Part shown: positions 55,360 to 64,000 of the stretch, piece after piece | Numbering within the stretch: the stretch's first letter is position 1 | How the letters are laid out: each line of letters opens with the position of its first letter | Source: Pseudomonas japonica | GTDB taxonomy: Bacteria; Pseudomonadota; Gammaproteobacteria; Pseudomonadales; Pseudomonadaceae | Direction: 5' to 3' | Length of the DNA: 64,000 bases | Assembly: GCF_900188455.1 (NCBI RefSeq) | Contig: NZ_FZOL01000001.1 | Location: 372,001-436,000, forward strand | Made by a program: the position numbers and the translations under genes | The notes under the pieces: model-generated | Database searches by the model: none | Told to the model about the DNA's origin: nothing | The model's input: only the letters and a program-made list of their open reading frames with translations

Positions 55360-58300
55360 TCAGTTGTCGGCGGGTTGCCGGAACAGCTCGGCGAAGTGCT
55401 TTTTCGCCATCGGCTTGCCGATCTCGCCACGCCAGATGCGTTCGGCGGCGTCACCCTGCGCCAGTTGCCATTGCAGGCCCAGGCGGCGCTGCTCGGCGGT
55501 CTTCAGGTGGGCCTTGGTGAAGCGCTCGAAACCCGGTGTCTGGTTCGGGTAATGGAAGTGCACATACCACAGCACCTGTGGCTCGCCCTGGGTCAGGTCG
55601 CGCACCTCGTACTCCTGGAGAAAGTCCGTGCGGCCCTCGATGCGCTTCGGCAATGGGGTCAGGCTGCCGAGCTTGCGCAGCTCCACCGCCTGTTGCTCGA
55701 TCAGGTAGTCGAGCATGCCTTCGCCGGGGGTCTTGCTGGCCAGCGACTGGCGGATGCGCAAGGTCCGTCCGCTGCTCACCAGCTCGTCAGCCTTGCTGCG
55801 CAGGGTCGCGATCAGCTCGGCGCGCGGATTCTGTTCGGCGATGCGCTTGGCGCGCACGCGCAACTCGTCGGCTTCACTGAGCAGCAGGTGCTCCAGATTG
55901 CGCGGCAACATGTCCTGGTGGGCATAGTTGCGCACTTTTTCCTGATAGGCCGGCAGCTTGTCCAGTCGCGCCCGGGCTTCGCCCAGCAGGCGATGGATGT
56001 CCACCGGGGCTGCGTCAACCGGTGTCCCTGGCGCGTTCATCAGGCGCCAGCGGCCGGACTCGCCCGGCACGTAGACTTCGGTACGGTTGTTGACCCGGTT
56101 GATGGTGATGCGCCGCTGCGGTCCGCCGAGGTCTTCCTCGACGCCGATGAAGAACTGGTTGTCCTCGGTCTCGAACAGTTTCCTGGCCACCGACGGGCCG
56201 CGTTGGGGACTGGTCTTGACCGGTGCCTGGGGAATCTTCTGCTTCCAGCGTTCGGCCAGGTCGCTGACCGACTCCAGGTGTTCCAGCAACGGCTCGACGA
56301 AGTCCTGGTCGAAGCAGTGCGCATAGCTCGTGGACCAGGCTCGCAGGTTGTAGCTGTAGCGCTCGACGGTGTCGATACAGGCTTCGAGCATGCGCTTGCG
56401 CTGTTCGGCGTTGCTGTGCACTTCGGGCAGGTGGAACAGGTTGTTCAGGCAGCGGTCCACCTCGACCCGGGCCTTGGCGACCGGCACCTGCAGGTAGAAC
56501 CAGGACTCGTCGGTGGCGGTCTCGTAGCGGTTGATGACCTCCAGGTAGTTGCGCACCTTGAGAATGTCGCAGGTCGCCTGGTTGAAATTGCGCCGGGCGT
56601 ATTCGATGTCCGCGCCGACCTTGGATTTCTGCGTGGCGTTGGTGATGCGCCGGCCCCACAGTTCGATGGCATGGGTGTAGTTGGCCACCGCCTGGAGCTT
56701 GCCGATCACCTGGACGCGCAGGACCTTGCGCCGCTTCATGATGTCCAGGTGGCGGACCACCTCGGTGGCGGGGGTGTTGGCGGTCTGTTCGACCAGTTGG
56801 TCGACCTGGTCGAGGAGTTCCGTGGCGCTGCGCTTGAGCGCATTGAGTTCGTTGACCAGGCGATTGACCTGCAGCCAGGAAACCCGGCTCATCAGGTCGC
56901 GGGCGCGGGTGCGGTTGTTGCCGGCGCTCAGTTGCGCCAGTTCCTCCAGCTCCGGGTAGATCTTGTCGGCGAGCTGGCGTTCGTAGGCAAAGTGGTTGGC
57001 CAGTTTCTCGGCCTGGTGATAGCGCTGCTGGTCGTCGGTCATGCGGTTGAACAGGCGCTGCTGGTCCGCCGTCTGCCGATTGAGGCGGTCCAGTTCGCGC
57101 AACTGGTAGTCGGTGCTGCTGCGCAGGGCGCGCAGGCGGCGCAGGGCCGGATCGGTCCACCAGCGCGGCAGGCGTTCACGGATCGCGGCGGGCCAGAGCG
57201 GGTCCAGGCCTTCGGCGAGCACCCCGAGCACACCACCGCCACCACTGACCGGGCTGACGATATTGACGCCGAAGAGCGCGCCATGGGTGTCCCACTGCCC
57301 CTGTTCGTCGAGTGCGATCGGCTGGCGATAGCCGCTGCCCTTGCCCAGCAGGCGCCAGGTATGCCGGGCCTGGTCGAAGGTCACCTGGTACAGGCGGCCG
57401 TGGTTGAGAATGAAGTCGCCTCGTTCCAGCCGATAGATGTTGCGCAGGATGCCCTCGCTACCTGGCGGCACGCCGGCCAGCGAGAGTGGCTCGGGGTATT
57501 CGTAGCCGCTGAAGCGCTGCACCGCGCCGTGCCTGCCCGGGTTCGCCGAAGACAGGCTGCCGAGGCGGCCCAGCTGCCGCTGGCGTATTACCCGACGCAG
57601 GGCGGTCGGGTTGATCCCCGCACCCGGCAGCACATCCATCATCGCGTCGATGACGCACATCAGCACCGACTCCAGGTGCTCCAGGGCCTCGCCCGGCTCG
57701 CCCCGCTGCAGCGCCGACGCTGCCTCGCCGATCGCGAGCCAGCCATCGAGCGCGGCGATCGCGGCACCGACGAAGGGAATCGCGCCCAGGGCCATCTTGA
57801 TGTAGTTGAACACCATGCCGCTTTCCAGGGCATAGCGTTCCATGAACAGGTCGTGGCGGGAACGCGAGGTCGAGCGATGCGCGACGATCAGTCGTCCTTT
57901 GTGCGCATCGCACAGATGGCGGGCCAGGGAAGTGGTCGCCGGCCAGGCCAGGCCGACGCCGATGATGCCGTCGAAGTGGCGGATGCAGGCCTGGGCGATG
58001 CGGCTGACATGGACACTGACCTCGCCGTCCAGGGCCCGGCCGCCGAGGTATTCGGCCATGCGGCTGTCGAAGCAGAGCAGGTACAGCGCCTTGCGCGCGC
58101 TTTCCAGGGTGTCGTACTGGCGCAGGAACTTGCCGTCCGGGCTGTCCGGCAGATAGAGCAGGGTGATGCCCAGGGCCGCCGAATGGATCAGGGTGACACC
58201 GGACAAGCCGGCGCTGTGGCCCCCGGTATCGTCGCCGCCGCTGGTCAGCAGCACGGGCAGCAGGCTGACCTGCATGGCGTGGCGGTTGTACGCCTGCGGC

Positions 58301-60552
58301 GAGTTGGCGTCGATGGCGATGTCGAAGATCGCCCGCCCGCGCTCGTCGATGCGCTGCTGCTGCAATGCGGCTTCGCCCTGGATGCGCAGCATCAGGCGCA
58401 GCGGTTGCAGCAGACATTCCTCGCGGTACTCGGCGGCAAATGGCGATTCGCCGGTGACGCCCATGAAGGCGTCGACGATGCATTGCTCGTAGCGCCCGCC
58501 CATGTTCAGCGCCTCGACCGTGTCGCGTAGCCAGGCCAGGGTCACGCCCGCCAGGACGCGGGGATGCTCGGCACTGTCGCCACCGCTGACCAGTACGCGC
58601 ATGAAGCACAGGCGTTGTTCCACGGTTTCGTCGATCTGCTGCAGCGCCAGGTCTTCCAGACTCAGGCGGCTGCGCTCCGGGCTGGGCACCGGCACCAGCT
58701 TGACCGGGGTGCCCGGTGCGCCGGAACCGGGGATGGTCTCGCGGCGTTGCGTCACGCTGTCCGGCAGGTCCAGTTGAATCTGCACGTTGTGGTCAAGGGC
58801 GAACGCCTGGCGTACGTGACGGGCGACCTGCTGGCGGACGAACGCACTGCGGTTGGGCAGGGTACCGGCCAGGTAGCTGCGGGAACGCTGCAGGGCCTCC
58901 AGGTAGTCTTCGATCGATTGCCGCAGGCGCCGGCGGCCCTGGTCGTCGAGGTGCGTCAGCCAGGTCGGCGACTGCTGCGCGAGCTGCACGCCGCGTTGCT
59001 GTTCCCGCCACTGTTGGCGGGCCAGTTCGCGGGCGGCATGGGCGGGAACCAGCAGGCCGTCGCGGGCGTCCTCGCGCAAGGCCTGCAACGCGGCGTCGAG
59101 TACCTGTGGGGTGGCGCTGGCGTGCTCTTGGTGCAACGCGCGCAGGCGGGCTTCGTAGTCGGACAGTTGCCGGGCGAGGCTGTAGGCGAAGGCATCTTCT
59201 TCCAGTGTCAGGGTCTGCAGGCGCTGGTCACCGGGGCTGGCCTTGAGGAACGCCCGCTCCAGCACCGGAAGCGAGGCGAACCCCTGCAGGCCACCGCTCG
59301 CGCCCGGCCAATAGAGCAGTACCGGCTGGTCGGTGGCGAGGTTGCCGGCGGCGTCGCTGTGGCCGATCAGCAGCACGCCGGGCAGTTCCTGCGTGTCTTC
59401 GGCGCACTGCAGGTGCAGGGTCGCGACACTGACCGCGTCGGCACGCTGGCTGGCCAGCGGCGCCTGCAGCACGGCGTCGAGCAGGGCGCGCTGGGCGTCG
59501 TCGAGCAGGCGCAGGGCCTGCCGGGCCTGCGCTTCGGCATGCAGGCCGGTGACCCGCGCTTGCAGCAGGCGTTGGTAAGGCGCGCTGGTCCGATCGGGAA
59601 ACTCCGTCGCGAGCAGGGCCGAGGCGGCGCTGAAACTGTCGTTGCGGGCGCCGTCCAGTGCATCGAGTGCCGCCAGCAGCGTGTCCGGCAGTTGTGTCCC
59701 CGCGGCGACGCTCTCGAAGGCGGCGAGTTGCTGGCGGACCTTGTTCAGGCGTGTGCTGAACGGCAGGTCGCGATAGAGACCGCCGAAACCATCGGTCACC
59801 TGCGGATCGGCATCGACGACCGGTTCCGGGGGCGCCTCGGCGAGCAACGGGGTGCGGGTGCGCCAGGTGTCGAAGCGGCTTCCTTCCTCCAGGCGACGGT
59901 TGCGCAGGTCGTTCATCAGGCGCTTGCCGGTGCTGTGCAGCCCAGCGGCAACGCTTTCGTAGTCGATGGCGATACAGTCGGGCAGCAGGTCCTGGCGTTG
60001 CAGCAGGTAGCGTTCCAGTTCGGCCTGGCTGGCGAACGCCTGCACGACCGGGTTGTGGCTCGGCAGGTAGAGCAGGTGAGAGGTGTCCTGATCGACGACC
60101 AGAGCGCCGGGCAAGCCTTGCTGGCTGCCGGAGGCGAGGCGCCCGTGGGGAATGCGCGAGCGTGGGCTGGCGTCGCCGTCGAGTTGTGCGAGCAGCGCCT
60201 GGCACTGCAACGCGCTGAGCTGGCCCATGGCGAAGGCCCGCTCGCTGGCGGCCTGGAAGTGCAGGCGCAACTGCCGTGCGGCATCGTCCTGGCGTGACAG
60301 CGCGGTGCCCGGGGCGCGAGCGCGCCAGTAGGCGAGCCATTCGCGGTCGAGCTGTTCGCGCAGGTCGGGGTCCGTGCCGGTGCGGGTCGCGGGCGCGTCG
60401 CGCAACAGGTCGAACAGGCGCTGGCGGCTCTGGCGCCAGGTGCGGGTCGCGGCGAGGAAGAGGTTCTCGTCTTCGGGAAGGAGGCTGTCGAGCTGGCGGG
60501 TGAAGTCGAAGTCGACCACATCCATCAGGGATTGATCCGGGGTATCGAGCAT
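55360..60552 (-). CDS. Large dermonecrotic-toxin-like protein (DUF6543-type)
   Basis: A 1730-residue protein that resembles the large Pseudomonas proteins annotated as dermonecrotic toxin domain (DUF6543) proteins; this is recognition by overall style and not a database hit. Near the N-terminus DVVDFDFTRQLDSLLPEDEN and the helical segment VRQAFALDHNVQIQLDLPD are seen. A long hydrophobic stretch lies at about residues 910-950 (MVFNYIKMALGAIPFVGAA), which suits membrane insertion. Residues about 1130-1420 are charged and helix-rich. No signal peptide, leucine-rich repeats, NEL ligase motif or RTX repeats were found. It stands alone with no immunity or chaperone gene beside it. A secreted effector or toxin role is inferred. 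Confidence 0.75.
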   Translation of the reverse strand: MLDTPDQSLMDVVDFDFTRQLDSLLPEDENLFLAATRTWRQSRQRLFDLLRDAPATRTGTDPDLREQLDREWLAYWRARAPGTALSRQDDAARQLRLHFQAASERAFAMGQLSALQCQALLAQLDGDASPRSRIPHGRLASGSQQGLPGALVVDQDTSHLLYLPSHNPVVQAFASQAELERYLLQRQDLLPDCIAIDYESVAAGLHSTGKRLMNDLRNRRLEEGSRFDTWRTRTPLLAEAPPEPVVDADPQVTDGFGGLYRDLPFSTRLNKVRQQLAAFESVAAGTQLPDTLLAALDALDGARNDSFSAASALLATEFPDRTSAPYQRLLQARVTGLHAEAQARQALRLLDDAQRALLDAVLQAPLASQRADAVSVATLHLQCAEDTQELPGVLLIGHSDAAGNLATDQPVLLYWPGASGGLQGFASLPVLERAFLKASPGDQRLQTLTLEEDAFAYSLARQLSDYEARLRALHQEHASATPQVLDAALQALREDARDGLLVPAHAARELARQQWREQQRGVQLAQQSPTWLTHLDDQGRRRLRQSIEDYLEALQRSRSYLAGTLPNRSAFVRQQVARHVRQAFALDHNVQIQLDLPDSVTQRRETIPGSGAPGTPVKLVPVPSPERSRLSLEDLALQQIDETVEQRLCFMRVLVSGGDSAEHPRVLAGVTLAWLRDTVEALNMGGRYEQCIVDAFMGVTGESPFAAEYREECLLQPLRLMLRIQGEAALQQQRIDERGRAIFDIAIDANSPQAYNRHAMQVSLLPVLLTSGGDDTGGHSAGLSGVTLIHSAALGITLLYLPDSPDGKFLRQYDTLESARKALYLLCFDSRMAEYLGGRALDGEVSVHVSRIAQACIRHFDGIIGVGLAWPATTSLARHLCDAHKGRLIVAHRSTSRSRHDLFMERYALESGMVFNYIKMALGAIPFVGAAIAALDGWLAIGEAASALQRGEPGEALEHLESVLMCVIDAMMDVLPGAGINPTALRRVIRQRQLGRLGSLSSANPGRHGAVQRFSGYEYPEPLSLAGVPPGSEGILRNIYRLERGDFILNHGRLYQVTFDQARHTWRLLGKGSGYRQPIALDEQGQWDTHGALFGVNIVSPVSGGGGVLGVLAEGLDPLWPAAIRERLPRWWTDPALRRLRALRSSTDYQLRELDRLNRQTADQQRLFNRMTDDQQRYHQAEKLANHFAYERQLADKIYPELEELAQLSAGNNRTRARDLMSRVSWLQVNRLVNELNALKRSATELLDQVDQLVEQTANTPATEVVRHLDIMKRRKVLRVQVIGKLQAVANYTHAIELWGRRITNATQKSKVGADIEYARRNFNQATCDILKVRNYLEVINRYETATDESWFYLQVPVAKARVEVDRCLNNLFHLPEVHSNAEQRKRMLEACIDTVERYSYNLRAWSTSYAHCFDQDFVEPLLEHLESVSDLAERWKQKIPQAPVKTSPQRGPSVARKLFETEDNQFFIGVEEDLGGPQRRITINRVNNRTEVYVPGESGRWRLMNAPGTPVDAAPVDIHRLLGEARARLDKLPAYQEKVRNYAHQDMLPRNLEHLLLSEADELRVRAKRIAEQNPRAELIATLRSKADELVSSGRTLRIRQSLASKTPGEGMLDYLIEQQAVELRKLGSLTPLPKRIEGRTDFLQEYEVRDLTQGEPQVLWYVHFHYPNQTPGFERFTKAHLKTAEQRRLGLQWQLAQGDAAERIWRGEIGKPMAKKHFAELFRQPADN

Positions 60553-60783
60553 GCTGGCTTGTCCTTGCTGAGGGCGGCTGGAAGCACCGTGAAGGGCGGA
60601 TTTCAGGGCAAGCGTTGGTGGCAGGGGCGGTAGATAGGTATTTTTCGGCTGACAGCGCTTCTGGGGAGGGGCGATGTGCCCATTCAGCGGTGTTCATGAA
60701 ATTGTCATCGAACTGTGGCAGCGCGCTCGCATGAACATCATCACACTCGCGCTCTACTGGGGATTTCGTTTTCGGTGTTTTTC

Positions 60784-61779
60784 ATGCGGGCTTATTTATT
60801 TCTCGTCGCGCTGTTCTGCGCGTTTCCGTCGTTCGCCGCGTCGCGCTGCGATGTCCATGCGCCTGTCCAGCAGGTCCGGCTCAAGCAGGTCAGCCTGGCC
60901 TACCAGAGCGTCGGTCGCAGCACTGATCCGGCCCTGCTGCTGGTGATGGGCCTGGGCGGGCAATTGATCCACTGGCCCGACGAAGTGGTCGAGGCACTGT
61001 GCCGCCAGGGCTTTCGGGTGATCCGCTACGACAACCGCGACGTCGGCCTGTCGCGCTGGAACCAGGCGCCGGCGGAGGCCAGCCTGACCTACGAACTGCT
61101 GCGCTATCGCCTCGGTCTGTCGGTGAGCGCGCCCTACACCCTGGAAGACATGGCCGAAGACGGCCTGGAACTGATGGACCGGCTGGAGCAACGTCGCTTT
61201 CATGTCCTGGGGGTGAGCATGGGCGGGATGATTGCCCAGCACCTGGCGGCCATGGCGCCGCAGCGGGTCGAGAGCCTGACGTTGATCATGTCCAGCTCCG
61301 GCGCCCAGGGCCTGCCGGCACCGAGCCCGGCGCTGATCCGTCAGCTGGCCCGGCGCAGCGCGCCGAACCGTGACGTCGCCATCCAGCAGCAGGCCGACCT
61401 GCTGGCTGCACTGGGCAGTCCGCGAGTAACGGACGATCGTCAGGTCTTGCTGGAACAGGCGGCAGTTTCCTACGACCGCGCTTTCAATCCTGAAGGGGTC
61501 AAGCGGCAGATCCTGGCGATCCTCGCCGAACCGAGCCGGGTCGAGCTGCTCGATCGCCTGCGCGTGCCGACCCTGGTGGTCCACGGTACCGCCGATCCGC
61601 TGCTGCCGGTCATGCACGGGGTGCATCTGGCGGCGCATATCCAGGGCAGCCAGCTGAAGCTGATCCCCGGCCTGGCCCATCGTTTCCAGGAGCCGTTCAA
61701 GGCGGCGCTGCTGGCGGCGGTGCTGCCCTACCTGCAGTCACACCGCGCGGATGATGTCGGCCATATCGCCCAGCGTTAG
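60784..61779 (+). CDS. Exported alpha/beta hydrolase
   Basis: A 331-residue protein with a signal peptide (MRAYLFLVALFCAFPSFAAS, cleavage about residue 19). The alpha/beta hydrolase fold has MGLGGQLIHWP, RYDNRDVGLS and the nucleophile elbow GVSMGG (Ser145); a likely acid and base are in HGTADPLLP and PGLAHRF. It is probably an esterase or lipase-like enzyme in the periplasm or outside. The start at 60784 gives a good signal peptide; an ATG at 60715 would bury it. It converges with and overlaps glpM by 4 bases. Confidence 0.88.
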   Translation: MRAYLFLVALFCAFPSFAASRCDVHAPVQQVRLKQVSLAYQSVGRSTDPALLLVMGLGGQLIHWPDEVVEALCRQGFRVIRYDNRDVGLSRWNQAPAEASLTYELLRYRLGLSVSAPYTLEDMAEDGLELMDRLEQRRFHVLGVSMGGMIAQHLAAMAPQRVESLTLIMSSSGAQGLPAPSPALIRQLARRSAPNRDVAIQQQADLLAALGSPRVTDDRQVLLEQAAVSYDRAFNPEGVKRQILAILAEPSRVELLDRLRVPTLVVHGTADPLLPVMHGVHLAAHIQGSQLKLIPGLAHRFQEPFKAALLAAVLPYLQSHRADDVGHIAQR

Positions 61780-62111
61780 TGCAGGCGGACCCAGACGCTG
61801 ACCAGAATCCCCGCCGCCACCAGCCAGGCCAGCGCGGCCAGGGCCAGCGAGGCTTCCAGGCGCAGGCGATCGACCAGCAGATACAGCGCCGCGAGGTAGA
61901 TGAAGTAGGGAATGATCGACCACATGCCGAAGACGATGGTGGTCTTCAGGTCGTCGAGGGAGCGGCCCTTGCCGACGATGTAGTGGGCGATCAGGGCGAA
62001 GGTGGGGAACAGCGGCACCAGGCCGGCGATGTAGTAATTGCGGGTCTTCGCCAGCATGGCGAGGATCACCACCACGGCGGCGCCGAGGCAGGCCTTGAGT
62101 AGCAGGTCCAT
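61776..62111 (-). CDS. glpM: GlpM family inner-membrane protein
   Basis: A 111-residue, four-helix membrane protein of the GlpM family. In P. aeruginosa GlpM has been linked to alginate production. Features are MDLLLKACLGAAVVVILAML, YYIAGLVPLFPTFALIAHYI and TTIVFGMWSIIPYFIYL. It lies 10 bases after the sigma-54 regulator on the same strand and may be read through from it. The direct activity of the protein is unknown. Confidence 0.88.
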   Translation of the reverse strand: MDLLLKACLGAAVVVILAMLAKTRNYYIAGLVPLFPTFALIAHYIVGKGRSLDDLKTTIVFGMWSIIPYFIYLAALYLLVDRLRLEASLALAALAWLVAAGILVSVWVRLH

Positions 62112-62121
62112 GCGCGTCTCC

Positions 62122-63443
<1,322 letters not shown>

Positions 63444-63447
<4 letters not shown>

Positions 63448-64000
63448 AGGGACTCGGCGGATTCGGTGGGGGCGGGCAGCAACGGCAGGCTGATGACGAA
63501 CGCGGTGCCGCCGCTGGCGGGGTGTTCGACGTTCAGGCTGCCGCCGGCGGCGGCGGCGAGGCTGGCGGACAGGGTCAGGCCGAGGCCCAGGCCGTGTTCA
63601 CCTGGCTTGGTGGTGAAGAAGGGTTCGAACAGATGCTTGCGCGTCTCGTCGTCGATGCCGTGGCCGTTGTCGCGCACGCGCAGGCGGTACTTGCCGTCCT
63701 GTACCTCGCCTTCCAGCCACAGCTCCGGCAGCGGCACCGCGGCCATGGCGTCGAGGGCGTTGCCGATCAGGTTGACGAGGATCTGCTCCAGGCGGGTCTG
63801 GTCGATGGCCAGGGTCTGCTCGCTGTAGTTGCTGTGCAGTTTCAGGTGGCAGCCGTCGATACGCGCGGCCAGCACCTGCAGGGTAGCGTCCACCGCCTTG
63901 CCCAGCGAGGCCTGGCCGCGGTCGTCGCCACGCCGGGCGAACGAGCGCAGGCTGGCGGTGATGCGGCCCATGCGGTCGATCAGGTCGTTCATGGTGCGCA
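63444..64000 (-). CDS. Sensor histidine kinase, C-terminal part (5' end outside window)
   Basis: The final 184 or so residues of a sensor kinase of the DctB/AauS type; the rest lies beyond the window edge. The visible part has the end of the dimerisation helices (RMGRITASLRSFARRGDDR) and the ATPase domain with NLIGNALDAMAAVPLPELW, RDNGHGIDDETRKHLFEPF and GLGLGLTLSASL. It is upstream of and overlapping the sigma-54 regulator (ATGA), which identifies the pair. Signal and membrane topology cannot be judged here. Confidence 0.9.

Noticed and set aside
55360..60552. NEL-type E3 ubiquitin ligase domain in the large toxin-like protein, which would pair with the E2-like gene
   Set aside because: No leucine-rich repeats and no recognisable NEL cysteine motif were found. 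A search tool could still overturn this.

Overview
The window is a chromosomal segment of a Pseudomonas (Gammaproteobacteria). The evidence is high G+C, Pseudomonas-type REP hairpins, and the gene order nadB, algU-mucA-mucB-mucD, lepA-lepB-rnc-era-recO-pdxJ, followed by a second Lon protease, PQQ glucose dehydrogenase and OprB. From memory this order matches P. putida and P. aeruginosa, but I could not check it here. The species is probably environmental, plant- or insect-associated; the exact species cannot be read from this window. No tRNA, rRNA, CRISPR array or insertion sequence was seen.

Layout. 1-5.7 kb: the end of a TctE-like sensor kinase, an HDOD protein, ygfZ, sdhE-ygfX and nadB. 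5.7-10.1 kb: the envelope-stress operon algU-mucA-mucB with mucD, with an AlgU autoregulatory promoter, no mucC, and a strong terminator between mucB and mucD. 10.2-17.9 kb: a four-gene accessory block inserted between mucD and lepA. It holds a 1341-residue Ig-repeat protein ending in RCC1-like WG repeats, a smaller Ig/lectin-like protein, and two tandem paralogous exported proteins. 18-24 kb: the lepA-lepB-rnc-era-recO-pdxJ housekeeping run. 24-26.2 kb: a metal-type two-component system with a cop-box-like operator. 26.4-28.6 kb: cmoA-cmoB and a chagasin-like lipoprotein. 28.7-31.1 kb: a second Lon with an RpoH-type promoter.

31.3-31.7 kb: the most surprising gene, a complete eukaryotic-type ubiquitin-conjugating (E2/UBC) fold closest to the UBE2D/Ubc4 class. 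The HPN motif and the E3-docking residues are kept, but the catalytic cysteine codon is replaced by glycine. No ubiquitin, E1, E3 or deubiquitinase gene lies nearby.

31.9-38 kb: gcd, oprB and a His-rich ZnuD-like receptor with a clear Zur box. 38-44 kb: a VF530 protein, a Pr6Pr membrane protein, a YqjH/YqjI-like reductase-regulator pair, and a large GT51/transpeptidase protein. 44-55 kb: an amino-acid permease, OpgC, a glutamate-synthase-like FMN protein, Lhr helicase, a Nudix hydrolase, a LysE exporter and MetR. 55-60.6 kb: a 1730-residue protein that looks like a dermonecrotic-toxin-type toxin. 60.8-64 kb: an exported alpha/beta hydrolase, GlpM and a sigma-54 two-component pair cut by the window edge.

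How the parts fit. The conserved backbone covers envelope stress, RNA and ribosome maintenance, cofactor synthesis, metal homeostasis and periplasmic glucose oxidation. Accessory genes at 10-18, 31.3 and 55-60 kb carry features of surface or host-interaction functions: Ig repeats, a WG propeller, toxin-like architecture and an E2-like fold. Six paired REP elements of two families plus a single unit and a weaker pair sit in gene-flanking gaps.
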